The notes under the pieces are model-generated. The model made no database searches, had not been told where the DNA came from, and worked only from the letters and a program-made list of their open reading frames with translations. DNA of 64,000 nt, taken from NCBI RefSeq assembly GCF_003576645.1, contig NC_044919.1, positions 32,602,758-32,666,757 of the forward strand. The letters run 5' to 3'. Position numbers and translations under genes: made by a program. The DNA is from Ipomoea triloba. Taxonomy: Eukaryota; Streptophyta; Magnoliopsida; Solanales; Convolvulaceae. Within the stretch, counting starts at the first letter, position 1, and each line of letters opens with the position of its first letter. Below are positions 35,346 through 48,308 of this stretch, one piece after another.

Positions 35346-35515
35346 AGTCTGGAAAATGATTTTCCGGAAAAAAAAAAAATTTCGAAAGTCATTTTCTGAA
35401 AAAATGACTTCATTTTTCTTGGTCAACATAAATTATTTTCCGTTGACTGCATTTTCCAGGCACTACCAAACACCAAAAATCCAGAAAATGGTTTCCAGAA
35501 ATCATTTTTCGGACT
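35346..35515. mobile_element. Small MITE-like inverted repeat
   Basis: The left AGTCTGGAAAATGATTTTCC is matched in inverse at the right by GAAATCATTTTTCGGACT. The centre carries a further hairpin, AAGTCATTTTCTG/...AAAATGACTT. Non-coding. The right flank ACCAAACACACC resembles common plant MITE ends. Confidence 0.55.
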
Positions 35516-36442
35516 ACCAAACACACCCTTAGTATGGTATAATGACAAAGATGAAGTTCTTATTTAAGGATTATCTATAATTGTTAAGTACAAAATGCAA
35601 AGTTTGATTATTTAATTGTAAAGGAAGGAAAGTTCAATTAATTCACGTCTAATCAAGAAAAGTTATGCTTTGATTTTAATAAAGACAAATACATCATTTT
35701 GTGATTGCAAGCTTTGAAAGTTTAAATTAAAATTTTGTATCCCAAGAAAATGTGGGTGTTTGGTTTTGCATGCGAAGGGAGGCTGAGCTAAACACTTAAC
35801 TAGTTTGCATAAATATGATAAAAAGGACTAACTTATATAAACTTGAAGTGTCACAGCATCAAATAAGTTTGAGTTTTATTTGGTACGTGCTTATGAATAA
35901 GATAAAGACACATGACTATAATAGTGTCAAGATATTTAAGTAATTGTGATTGTAAAGCTTATGTGTTATATCTTCATTACAATTGCTTGATACAATGCAT
36001 CTCCATCATAACAATTTGATGTAATGTTAAGTATATGGTATTAAGTGGATGTTTAATTTTTTAGACACTTCCATTTATGCATAATTTTTGAAATTTTATC
36101 TTCGAGATTTATATGGTAAATGTATAATGTTTAAAAATTTCTCATTAGCATCTTAAAATTGCAATAAACAATTAAACACCACAGAGGAATTGAAGAAAAG
36201 AAAACTTGAATTTATTCCCTTATTCAAGAAAACTTGAATTTATTCCATTCTACAACTGAAATGGAGAACAGGAAGAAAATGTCCTGAAGAAAAACTACCT
36301 TCCAAAAGTTTGAAAGTAAAAAACAAAAATTACCTTCTATTCTAAATTTGATATGGAGAAAGAAATAGAAAAAAAAAAACATTCCCAATAAATAAATAAA
36401 TAAATTTGTAGCTATTGTTGGAACTCAAGTTCTGAAGAAGAA
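35516..36442. other. Interval between U-box gene and actin, no gene
   Basis: AT-rich, no gene recognised. The right end (from about 36180) is probably the 3' UTR and downstream region of the actin gene and contains a direct repeat of AAAACTTGAATTTATTCC near 36202 and 36230. Confidence 0.5.
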
Positions 36443-38140
<1,698 letters not shown>

Positions 38141-38153
38141 CTTCAATCAATAG

Positions 38154-38656
38154 CTGGACAAAATGAAAACAGGAAACCGGATAATGGATATCAAAACAAC
38201 TAAAAGTTACACACTGCTTTAAATATATGATTCAAGAATCCTGTTTCGGGTAACAACTCTAGCGAAATTGATCAGGTTGACAGGTAACAAAAGATTATAG
38301 GTTCAACCATCCATGGGAGTGATCTATTAGCTTTCTTGATTTGAGACAGTCAATTATGAATAATTTAGGCTAATTTATCTCGTTGTAGTCCTTTACCGAT
38401 CACAAAAAGAAACAAAATCCTGTTTCTCAACACTAAAAATTACACACTACTGTACAAATATGAGCAAATTCTTGTGTCATTGAAAGGGAGGAAAACATGA
38501 TCATAAATCTAGGCAAACATATGATTCAAGAATCCTGTTTCTCAACAATATCACCATCACAGACAAGATTATGCATAAAATGTAGGTAATGCAACAGCAA
38601 ACCCAGAAAAGAACAATATATATATATATATATATGTATAGAGAGAGAGAGAGGAC
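38154..38656 (-). other. Probable leader intron of the actin gene
   Basis: On the minus strand, TCTCAAG|GTCCTC at 38657 gives a donor and TTTTGTCCAG|CTATTG at 38153 an acceptor, 13 bp upstream of the ATG. Plant actin genes typically carry an intron here. The interval includes a SINE-like repeat (38262-38405) and a short (TA)n tract. Confidence 0.6.
38262..38405 (+). repeat. SINE-like repeat family A, copy in the actin leader intron
   Basis: Shows GGTTGACAGG, box B-like TAGGTTCAACC, CTATTAGCTTTCTTGATTTG and GTCCTTTACCGATC in the family order. Confidence 0.6.
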
Positions 38657-38699
38657 CTTGAGATTAAGATTAAGGTGATTGGGGAGTATGAATTGAAGA

Positions 38700-39954
38700 G
38701 AGGGAAAGAGAATTGCAAGAATGAGAGACAGATTATTAATTTGAAGCAAGGCCCAACAAGAATTTCGATCAGAAATGCTAAACCCGATTTCTCGGCCTTT
38801 ACAACCCGGCTGATCTTGTTTGTCGCTGTCCGGTCGTTGACTGGTCTATTACACACACGTGTCTCCGCATCTCTGGGTTACTCACATTTTATTTTATGGG
38901 CTCGCCATATTTTGAGCTTCCAACTTGCCGAACTAGGCCCAATACAATGTTAGATTCTCAGCCTTTTTCAAGAGTAACGGCCCGGCCCATGAATGCAATA
39001 AAATGTAATATCAAAATCAATTTATTTTTCAAATTTAAATATAAATCTTAAAATAGATTCAATATATTACTATTTATAAAATAAAATGAAAATATTATTA
39101 GAATATAGGAAAAATTGTATTTTTTTGTATTCCAATTATACATGTGGTACAGACTTGATTCTTGAATTATATAAGTATATAAGTGACTATCTTTAACCCT
39201 TAAGTTATGCTCAAAGTGGCGAGTTTAGTTTGTGATGAATCAAATCCGCCACTTTATTAAATGATACGGAGTATATTGGTGGCAAATATAATCCTCGAGA
39301 AACTAATACCATTACTTTGTGCATAACTTATTAGTGGTTAAAGATAGTTATGCACATAACAAAGGGACCAAGTATGTATCGCGAGTATAACCGAAAGATT
39401 AAAAATATAATTTTTTTCTAAAACAAGTAGTAATATTATTAGATAGTAGATACTGCATTTTCTTTATATAATATTCCGCAAGACCGCAATGATGATGCAT
39501 ATATATAGTGACAGTATAAATACATTAATTTTTATTTATAGAAAAATTAACCACAACTATTCAAAAGTACATTGTATTCTAGTCTCTAGATAAAATTTAC
39601 CTAATCCTAGTCAGATTAAATTGTCTATTGACCAATTTAAACTATGAAGGTTAATGCCCTCATCAAACTATGAAGGTTAATGCCCTCATCAATAAACTAT
39701 GAGGTTAATAAATTGTTATTATCAAACTGATTATTTGAATTTTGAACAACTTGGCTGATCGAGGGTGTACGTACGCAGAAGTTGAGAAGCAAGGGATTGA
39801 ACACTGAGAATAAAGTGGAGCGATAAAGATGGCCGGCTGCCGGAATCCGGCTTAGGTATATTATACTGATGAGTATATTATATTATTATAATTATAATGT
39901 TCGGAACGGCGGACGTGGTGGGGACTGGCATGCAGCGGACATTATATATATATA
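38700..39954. other. Actin 5' flank and gene-free DNA
   Basis: The first 250 bp are probably actin leader exon and promoter; no TATA box was assigned. The rest is AT-rich with no gene. Confidence 0.5.
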
Positions 39955-40248
39955 TTCAAATGTGGTCGCGCCTTCCCGTGCGGTCGGTGCGGTTTACACC
40001 ACTCAATGTTAAGAAATGCACCACTCAATGTTAAGAAACACACCATAATGAAAATACATAAAAACACTTCATTACTCCCCTGTTTCTAATTGTGCATTTC
40101 TGAACACTGTGTGGTGTACTTTTTTTTATACATAGTGGTGTGTTTTGTGGTGATGTGTATCTAATAGTGCATATTTGTGTGGTCCATTTCTTAACATTGA
40201 GTGGTGTAAACCGCACCGACCGCACAGGAAGGCGCAACCATACTTGAA
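39955..40248. mobile_element. Foldback element nested in a (TA)n microsatellite
   Basis: The 294-bp element has terminal inverted repeats of about 64 bp. The left starts TTCAAATGTGGTCGCGCCTT; the right, inverted, starts TTCAAGTATGGTTGCGCCTT. The few differences in the outer 38 bp are all transitions. (TA)n lies on both sides (about 39943-39954 and 40254-40295). The TIR inner part, CACCACTCAATGTTAAGAAA, is repeated in tandem at the left. No coding capacity. It resembles in behaviour the rice Micron MITEs, which sit in TA microsatellites; whether it is related is unknown. Confidence 0.75.
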
Positions 40249-40254
40249 CTTTAC

Positions 40255-40297
<43 letters not shown>

Positions 40298-40961
40298 CAC
40301 AAAACAAACAAACATGCAGTAGAGTAGATGCCGGTAGGGAGTAGAAAGGAAGAAGATATATAGCACTAGTAGGCAGGCAGGATAGGGACAAACATCAAAA
40401 CATTGTATTGATTTAGTCAACCATATCATCTCTGTCTTCCTTCAAATCTTCAACTATATAATTATGATAGGTAAATAGTTTAGGATATATACGTTACGAA
40501 GTATTATAGTGTATGTATAGTTGAGAAATAGTAGAGTAATGTAATAATATAATTGGTTATGATAATATATGTTAAGTACAATTTTCAGTTATAGGTGATT
40601 GAGCTCGGAAGGTTGTGATTAGCTTAGGTTGGAAAATTGTTTAGACTTTAAAAAAAAAAAAAATCTTCTGAGCATAGTAATTATAAAACTGGTCGGATCG
40701 GAGCAGGGATCGCATGTCATAAATCAATATAGAAGGTTGGCATGGTGGATTACAATGGGTGGCTTAGGTAAGTTGTGACACGTATTAGGCATTGCTGTAA
40801 TTCTCAAGACAGTGATAGTTGATATGATGTTTCTGTGACTTAAAACCAACCTTATAACTTAGGTTAGCTTTCTGGTTTAGAATGTCAAGATAACTAGTCA
40901 ATTAAATTTGAGTCATCTATATTCAATATTTTTTGTATATCGATCGCCATCAAACTAGAAA
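40249..40961. other. Gene-free DNA with (TA)n tract
   Basis: (TA)n at 40254-40295, then AT-rich DNA with no gene up to the Helitron 5' terminus. Confidence 0.55.
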
Positions 40962-42244
40962 TCTATACTATATATAAAAGTAAAATCCTCTATTTCATTT
41001 TTCCCGCCAAAACTTTTGTAGTGAATTAATTAAATATTTTATTGGTCAAATAATTAATAAACCTTATTTGGTAAAATGGAAATTAACTAATATCTATTAA
41101 TTGCTAATATTGTTTCTATATTCACATATCAATACTATTAATAAAAGAAAAATCTTCCCCTTCAACTTTCCCGCGCAAACTAATATTATTAATTAATTTG
41201 TAAAAAAAATTAATAAAGTTTAATTGGTAACAAAATTTTATTTACCAAATTCTGAGAATAATTAAACCATTATAATTGTGAGAATAATGGAAACTAATTC
41301 TACATAATTTTATAAGAAAAAATAATTTATTAATTATTATTTACACCAATAATAATAATTCGAATACTTATCTATACTTCTATATCTATACTACTATTAA
41401 TAAAAATAAAATCATCCTTTGTGAAATTCCACCCAGACAATATTAAAGATAAAATGAAAAAGAAAACTGATTTTACTAATTGATTGAAAATATAAAAAAA
41501 ATCATAATGGAAAAGGAAACGGAAATTAGGCAAATTGGAAAAAGGAATGGATATTACTAATTGACTGAAAAAAATTAATTACACTTTCATTTTGAAAACT
41601 TTAAATTATTTAAACTTAAAAAAAATTAATTAAACATGACTGTTAGATTTTTTATAATAGTTACAATTAATTCATTCAAATATGGAGGAAGAAAAACTAA
41701 ATGTAATAGGGTGAAAATTAATATACTTAAGGTATAAAAGTAAAATTGCACATATATTAGTGTAATTGACTAATAATAGTTGCCTAATAATTATTATGAT
41801 AATAACACTGGTCGTTGATTTTATTTTTATAATAATTATAATTAAATTATTTCTCATTTTTCTCATATTTATCTTAGTAATAATATAATTACATAAGTCA
41901 TATTACATATCGATCTTTTTAAGATAATTGTAGACAAACAAGTCATATATATTTCGTTCAATTAATTGAGTTATAGTTTTGCACTAATCTTATAATCAAA
42001 TAAATGTACACGTTCAATATTATAATTTTTTTTATATAATTTTCTTTATTTTTATTATCTAAATACAATTATTTGCTCTAATTCAAGCAAAGAAAACACC
42101 AAACAACATAATCGATCCAATCAATTTCATCAATTGCGCTATACAATATTCGATGTTATAATTTATATAATTGTATATCGATCTAAATATTCTTAAAATA
42201 TTATAATAAATCCATTCCGTGCAACGCACGGGCGAAAATACTAG
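40962..42244 (+). mobile_element. Non-autonomous Helitron with three successive 5' termini
   Basis: The 5' terminus is TCTATACTATATATAAAAG, preceded by A at 40961. The 3' terminus has a perfect 6-bp hairpin CCGTGC-AAC-GCACGG (42217-42231), a 9-nt spacer, CTAG at 42241-42244 and flanking T. Two further 5'-like termini lie inside, each preceded by A: TCAATACTATTAATAAAAG at 41129 and TCTATACTACTATTAATAAA at 41385. Each is followed by an AAATC.TC block and, in the first two, TTCCCGC. No coding capacity. The single 3' end could have served any of the three. Confidence 0.88.
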
Positions 42245-43958
42245 TGTTAGTTTAATAATATTTATAGGGAAAATGATCCAACGCTACCACTGATTTGCAA
42301 CGCATGTGAACTCCTCCGAATCCCAACTAACTGATCTGGTAAATAAGAAAATGGAAATCGGGGAAAAGTATGGATTGGAGTAGGAATGGAAAGTGGTGAG
42401 GAAAGACATGATTGTAATGGATGGTAGAAACATGATGATAATGATAAATAAGTGGGATCGGATTTGGGAAGCAAAATAATTAAGCATGAGTATGGGATGC
42501 AATTATGTGTCATCAAAGTGTGTGTATAGTATTTTTTAATTTCCTTTTTTTTCGTAACCATCATAACCACTTTATCCTAACTTTATTATTATTATTATTA
42601 TTATTTTTTATTATTATCCAATGTTTTTGTGTGCTAACAAGTTTTTATTATTTAAGCACTGCGACAGTTCTTTAATTTAAAAATAAAACTTCTTTTTCTG
42701 AAAAGTGGAAAATGGCTTTCACTTTTGGGACTTTGGTATTTTTCTATTTATGTACTTATTTCCATTAATTTATTACTGCACATTGCATACATTATTAGTA
42801 AAATTTTAAGGACTAGGTTAAGTACGTAGGTTTTATTATTTTTGAGTAACATCCCACAAGAGAAATCCATAACGACCAATAGGTGAGTTGAACTTGTAAT
42901 TATGTAATGACCAACTTGATTGAAGTTACCTCCACTCGAGATGGTGTTAACGAGAATTGAACTCGCAGTCTTCTGGTACAATAATCATACTCGACCCGAC
43001 TATTATTTTAGGACTTTAATTTTTATATTTAAAGTTGGGAGGAAAAGGTACTTTATGTAAAATCCATAAAACCAAAAGGTCATAAGATGGAAGGTGAAAT
43101 CCAAGCAATCTCACATGACTTTTTACACCTTAAGTCATGCAATTCATCATCATTTATCTTCTGATCTGATGCATGATGAGAGCAATGATGAGAAATTATT
43201 TTTTTTCCCCTTTTTTTCTGCTTTTTATTGGAATCTATTGGGTTACTAAGCTCTCTTTTAATTGCTACCAAACTATACACCCAAAACGGAAAATATATAT
43301 TTTATCCATTTTGACTATATTTATGTGCTAGCTAGTAAGCTAGATTAGCTATATGATTTTTTTTTTTTGTTTTTTTTTGTTTTTGAGAAAAGCTATATGA
43401 TTTTAAGAAATAAAATGGCAATACTATCTCTTCTTCTTCTTCTTCTTCTTCTTTTTTTTTTTTCTTTTTTACTTTTCAATTGTTTTGTTTACTATGGAGT
43501 ATTGGAAACTCAAACTAGTCCTCTTTTTATTTTGTTAAAATTTTATTTATTAATTATTAAATTTGACTATTTATATTTAAAAAACTAATTTTTTTTTTAC
43601 AGGCCGGGTTTTAAAATTTTAAAAACTAATATAAATTAAATTTAAAATATAAAAAATGTACCGAGTATCTACTAAGAAAAATAATTGATATAAAAATTAG
43701 GGGAAGTGGTTATTTTAGTCCATTATTAGTTATGGCTAAATTGTTGACTCAATGTGGCTGTTTCAATCCATTACTTATACATTTTGTTAACATTAAAATT
43801 TTATTTTGATTTGCCAAATAATTAGAGGATAAATTGATCATTTTTTCAAAGTATTAAAAAAAAAAAAAAAAGCTTTCACATTGATGATTTCAAGTGAATA
43901 ATGTTAGAGTTGTTGTTGTTGTTGTTTGTCTGTCTAATTGTCTATATATATATACATA
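42245..43958. other. Gene-free DNA with simple repeats
   Basis: Contains (TTA)n at 42583-42617, (CTT)n at 43424-43452 and a SINE-like fragment at 42866-42998. A 102-codon minus-strand frame at 42262-42570 has no recognisable content. Confidence 0.5.
42866..42998 (-). repeat. tRNA-derived SINE-like fragment, family C
   Basis: On the minus strand GTACCAGAAGACTGCGAGTTC and GAGTTCAATTCTCG give a box B-like core, followed by CTCGAGTGGAGGTAAC. Only one copy was noticed. Confidence 0.4.
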
Positions 43959-44527
43959 CTAGTATTTTATATGCACGATGCGCAAAAACATATGCGCAAT
44001 ATTAATACTAAATATTAAAATATTTTTAAAAAAATTATAGCATATAATTTTTTTAAAAAAAATGTATAGTTGTAGAATTCATATTATATTAAATAAAAGT
44101 ATAGCTTATAATTTGAATAATAATTATGATATGATTAATATTATTAAAATAAGAAATTTAGATATTATATATTAATAAATATAATTATAGTAAGATTTAA
44201 TAAAATTTAATGAAATCAAACTTATTTCTTATAATAGCATGTTTCCATACATTATGGAAGGGAGTAGGTTCGAGCTTTAGTGGAGGCGATATTGACTCTT
44301 TGTGCTTCAGTAGGTTGAGAAAGTAGTTATGAACAGATACTGCATTGTAACAGAGTCAATAGTACTAAAAAAAAAACATACATTATTACCTTTGAAGAAT
44401 AAAAGAAAAAAATATTGTGTATGCATGTGAATGGTAATAATAATGAAAATATAACAGAAGTTAATTATAACAGCAATGGTATTTTTGTCCATAAAATTGT
44501 ACAGTACAATTCTTATATATAGTATAA
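43959..44527 (-). mobile_element. Minus-strand non-autonomous Helitron
   Basis: The 3' end, on the minus strand, is an imperfect hairpin TGCGCATCGTGCA (one A-C mismatch), an AT-rich spacer, then CTAG (43962-43959) followed by T. The 5' end is TTATACTATATATAAGA near 44527, one or two changes from the TCTATACTATATATAAAAG of the element at 40962. No coding capacity. A family B SINE-like copy lies inside at 44250-44372. Confidence 0.6.
44250..44372 (+). repeat. tRNA-derived SINE-like repeat, family B, inside a Helitron
   Basis: Shows box B-like GTAGGTTCGAGC, then TTGACTCTTTGTGCTTCAGT, ACTGCATTGTAACAGAGTC and a short A-run. Box A is missing, so the copy is 5'-truncated. Confidence 0.6.
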
Positions 44528-46593
44528 TGTATGCAAAATTTTAACAGAGAAAACAGACATAAATCAGGGGTATAATTTGAATTGAAACTTATTATGTTTT
44601 TAGATTTTAGATACACGAACTAATGTGACACAAATTACCAATTTAAAAATAGAAAGATATATATACACTAATTAATGTGACACAAATTACCAATTTAAAA
44701 ATAGAAAGACACCAAGACCGAATTGAACATATTACGTACATACATGAAATCCGATTGGAAGGAATCGAAGCTAAGCGACAAATTAAATTTAACATGGGAG
44801 AAGAGAATCCTAAGATACATATGACACAAAAGAATAATGGATGTTGCCCACTCTACATGACATTATAAGATAAGAGAGATGAATGCATGTTACGTTCATC
44901 ACAATGGGTGGGGATAATATGATGCGATATATGCATGGGGGGNGGGGGGGGGGGGGGGGGGGGGGGCATGTGAAGCCACACCCCACACAGATATGATGAA
45001 CTGACTTAACTCCATCTTCATTTAATGTGCATTATATTTATTATGCCTACCAAATTAATTACTATACACTTCAATTCATTATATTTCCCATTTTGTAATT
45101 AAACCCATTGACTCTTTAATTTGGATCCTATTGATTAAAACTTTACTTTATTAGCTGGAACCAACATCTGATCTATAGTTGTAGGTGGAACCAACATCGG
45201 GGTTCTAGCATATTATATTGAAAGCTTTAAAAGACTTATAAATTTTGTCTTAACAATTACAAAATCAAACTTAAATGTTTTTGAGAAAAGTTTATATAGT
45301 TGTATATTAATTCTACCTATCAACTCTGTTAAAAGGAAAAAAAAACATATTTTAATTGAGGACTCCCAGGATACCATTATGTAAAATAAGCCATTTTGAG
45401 TTTTTGACAAAGTATTATTATAGTCAGTATAACGTACTAACGTAGTGTTAAACAAGTAGATTAGATCAGACATGCATGCAACAGTATACTAGTAAAGTTT
45501 TGCCGGAAAATTATTAAAGTAAAACTGCTTAATTACATACAGTAGGGTGAAAAACACGGTCCAAAAAAAAAAAAAGTTAAGAGGGTTAGGTTTGACGTGG
45601 GATGAATAGGAAGTAGCTAGCTAGGTAGAGAGGTTGTTTCCCTGTAGCGAAGCACGTGAAATGATGCCTCAAAGTGCGAAGAAATCACAAAAGCAGATTG
45701 CGTTAATCACTTAATTAATCTCTGACTGCACATTTTTAATTAATGTCAAAAATATTCCATTTCCGCAAATTAATTAACTCTGAAAGGGATATATAGAGAG
45801 AAGATCAGATGCATGTTTGTTATTTTGCATCGGATCCTTCGCCGAAGAAGGCTATTAATTGAAGACATCCACTACCTTCTCTCAGATCCTAACCATATAT
45901 GCACCCAACAAAGCTAAAATCCAAAAAACAATTTCTTAAAATCAATTCACACTCATGTTTTCTATACACGTTACCACTTCAAGGTGAATAGTGAAAACTT
46001 GAAATTTATATTGAATATAAAGTTAATATTATATTGTTTTCATACTCTTTTACTTTGAATTTATACCCAAAAAAAATTAAAATAAAATACTGTGATGATC
46101 TATCTAGTCTTTCCTATAGGTAAATCAGCAATATGTTTTTTTTTTGGGTTAAAGTAACACAATGCATTTTGACACATATGGCTGTCTATGCTTCAATTCT
46201 TGTGTGATATTTTTAATGCAGGTCCCTTACACCATCTACATCAAGTTCCAAATTAAAGTTTTAAATGTTGACCAAATTTTTGAAGATTAAATAAATAAAT
46301 AGTGAGAGGTTAAACTACATGTTTGGTGGTTTTATTATGTCTTAGTTGAATTGGTGAGATCCGATATAAATTCTGATGTAATTTAAGTTTGACTTAGATA
46401 ATCAGATTATATGGATAGGATTTGACTCGTAATGTATAGTTATATATCTCTGAAAGTAGTGGTGATGACAAGATAACATGCCTTTTCTTGTCTTTATAAT
46501 TTTTTTAAAAATAAATTGATAGGTGTAATGCAAGCTTTCAAACTTGATAAAAATTAGTCTTCACTATGCCAAATTTGCTCGCAGATTATGCTG
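44528..46593. other. Gene-free DNA with poly-G run
   Basis: A near-perfect direct repeat of TAATGTGACACAAATTACCA lies at about 44622 and 44674. A poly-G run with one N sits at 44937-44966. No gene recognised. Confidence 0.5.
44937..44966. repeat. Poly-G run with ambiguous base
   Basis: About 30 guanines with N at 44943. The length is unreliable. Confidence 0.9.
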
Positions 46594-47160
46594 CAAGGTG
46601 GACCTGGGTCCAAAACTACGTCGTTTTGTCTTTTTTTTTTTTTTTTTTTTTAGTAAACACATTGCTGAATTAGAGTTGCTCAAAAATGTGTGAATGTAGA
46701 GGTTTCAAAGTGTGAATGTAGAGTATAGAAATCGTGAATGTAGACTTATGATTGTGTGAATGTAGAGTTGCCCAGAAATGTGTGAATGTTGAGGTTTCAA
46801 ATTGTGAATATGGAGTATAAAAATCGTGAATGTAGAGTTATGCATATGTGAATCTGTAATAGAGTTAAGAAGTTCTAGCAACTTGTAGCCCTGTAATGTG
46901 TGAATGTGGAGTTGTCAAGTTGTGAATATAGAGTATAGGACCTGTGAATATAGAGTATTGAATGTGTGAATGCATAACAGTGGTAGTATAGTTACTAAAC
47001 ATATAACCCTGTAATGTGTGGATGTAGAGTTTACAAATTGTGAATGTAGAGTATAGTGTATGTGAATGTAGAGTTTGTGTTCCACATTTCAGGCCAATAT
47101 GTTATTTAAAAAAAAAATCAACAAAACGGCGTCGTTTTTGGACCCAAGTCCAACTTGGTC
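46594..47160. mobile_element. TIR element with four internal TGTGAATGTAGAG-type units
   Basis: The left GGACCTGGGTCCAAAACTAC / GTCGTTTTG is matched in inverse by the right CAAAACGGCGTCGTTTTTGG / ACCCAAGTCC, TIRs of about 35-40 bp. Between them, four units of about 70-120 bp begin ATGTGTGAATGT.GAG (near 46686, 46780, 46897 and 47016). Each repeats GTGAATGTAGAG several times; units 2 and 3 end in CCCTGTA. The target duplication was not resolved, so the superfamily is open. It lies about 550 bp upstream of the SMR gene. Confidence 0.6.
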
Positions 47161-47190
47161 CAAGTCCAACTTAATTTTTTTAAAAATAAA

Positions 47191-47262
47191 GTTTATTATT
47201 ATTATTATTATTATTATTTTAAGATATTATTATTATTATTATTATCATTATTATTATTATTT
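47191..47262. repeat. (ATT)n microsatellite, interrupted
   Basis: Two TTA/ATT runs separated by TTAAGATA. Confidence 0.9.
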
Positions 47263-47528
47263 ATGAAAGTGAAAGGGTACTAAATGTATGACATTAATAA
47301 AGATTTAACCTTACATTCTATTTTCAAAAAAAAAAACAAAAAAAAACCTTACATTCTAATATGACACACTCCTATAAGAGTTCAATTAATCGTGTGATAT
47401 TATTAACAATTCGCTTATTAATTACTTCACATTTTGGTTGAATTTTTTTTAATGGAGAAATTGAACATGGTGGTAATGTCATGCTATATTGTTTATATAT
47501 TTGTGATTTGATGATTATATTCTCCGGC

Positions 47529-47536
47529 TATAAATA
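47529..47536 (+). promoter_or_regulatory. TATA box of the SMR gene
   Basis: TATAAATA lies 186 bp upstream of the first ATG in a context (GGCTATAAATACATAGC) typical of plant core promoters. A CT-rich leader with CACCTCACCTCACCTCA follows. Confidence 0.65.
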
Positions 47537-47714
47537 CATAGCTTTTGTTTTTTCCTCTCCTTTATATCTTTCTTGAATTCGACCTCACCTCACCTCACCT
47601 CAGCTCTCATCTCCTAGGTATCTAGGCCTCACTATTCAAAACCCCTTACCTTGCCTTTAAGGTTGTTTGCTTGCTCACTGTCTATTCCTCTTGCCATTAC
47701 CTCACTGACACTTT

Positions 47715-48308
47715 ATGTTCTCACAATTCAAACCCTTCTTCATGGCTAATATCCCAACCAAATTAAATAATTCTCCTTCTTCTATCGCTTCCACTATTTT
47801 TCTCTCTGAAAAAGACTTATCAGCGGCCGCACTAATAAACTCCATGGACTGCAACTTCTTAAGAGAAACAACAGTAGTCTCATCAAGACCCAGTCTGGAG
47901 TTTCCAGAAACTTGTCAGATGGTTACGTCATCGTCTTCTTCCAGAAATTTAGAATCAGAGCATCATGAAGGAGACAATAACGGGAAAGTCTTCGAAAAAC
48001 ACCAGGAAGAAGAGAACAGATACGAGGTTTTGGTTTCTTCTTTGAAGGTGAAACTCACAAACACTACTGTAAACAAGGAGAAAGAAGAAGAAGAAGAACA
48101 AGGGTGTAAAACTCCGACGTCGCCGGAGTATAAGATCCCGGCGGCTTGCCCGCCGGCTCCGAGAAAGCCAAAGGCTGTGCCGGCAAAGAGAAGAGGTTGT
48201 TGTCACAAAAGGGTTTTTCTTGATTTGTCAGATGAGACTGAATCTTTGTTTCCTCCACTCCTTCTGGCTGATCTTGGTAAAAAGATCAAGAAAATTAGGA
48301 GTAGTTAA
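47715..48308 (+). CDS. SMR: SIAMESE-related cyclin-dependent kinase inhibitor
   Basis: Plant-specific inhibitor of CDK-cyclin complexes, which blocks mitosis and promotes endoreduplication. Single exon, 197 aa from the first Met; an in-frame Met at residue 10 (MANIPT) is an alternative start. The N-terminal half is low-complexity, Ser- and Glu-rich. The diagnostic SMR motif is CKTPTSPEYKIPAACPPAPR (residues 131-150), followed by a basic stretch KAVPAKRRGCC and the conserved C-terminal VFLDLSDETESLFPP. The family is usually 80-230 aa and often intronless. A TATA box stands at 47529, and a TIR element lies upstream. The paralogue within the SMR family cannot be assigned. Confidence 0.88.
   Translation: MFSQFKPFFMANIPTKLNNSPSSIASTIFLSEKDLSAAALINSMDCNFLRETTVVSSRPSLEFPETCQMVTSSSSSRNLESEHHEGDNNGKVFEKHQEEENRYEVLVSSLKVKLTNTTVNKEKEEEEEQGCKTPTSPEYKIPAACPPAPRKPKAVPAKRRGCCHKRVFLDLSDETESLFPPLLLADLGKKIKKIRSS

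Noticed and set aside
42262..42570. 102-codon minus-strand frame
   Set aside because: Low-complexity, adjacent to the Helitron end, with no recognisable motif.
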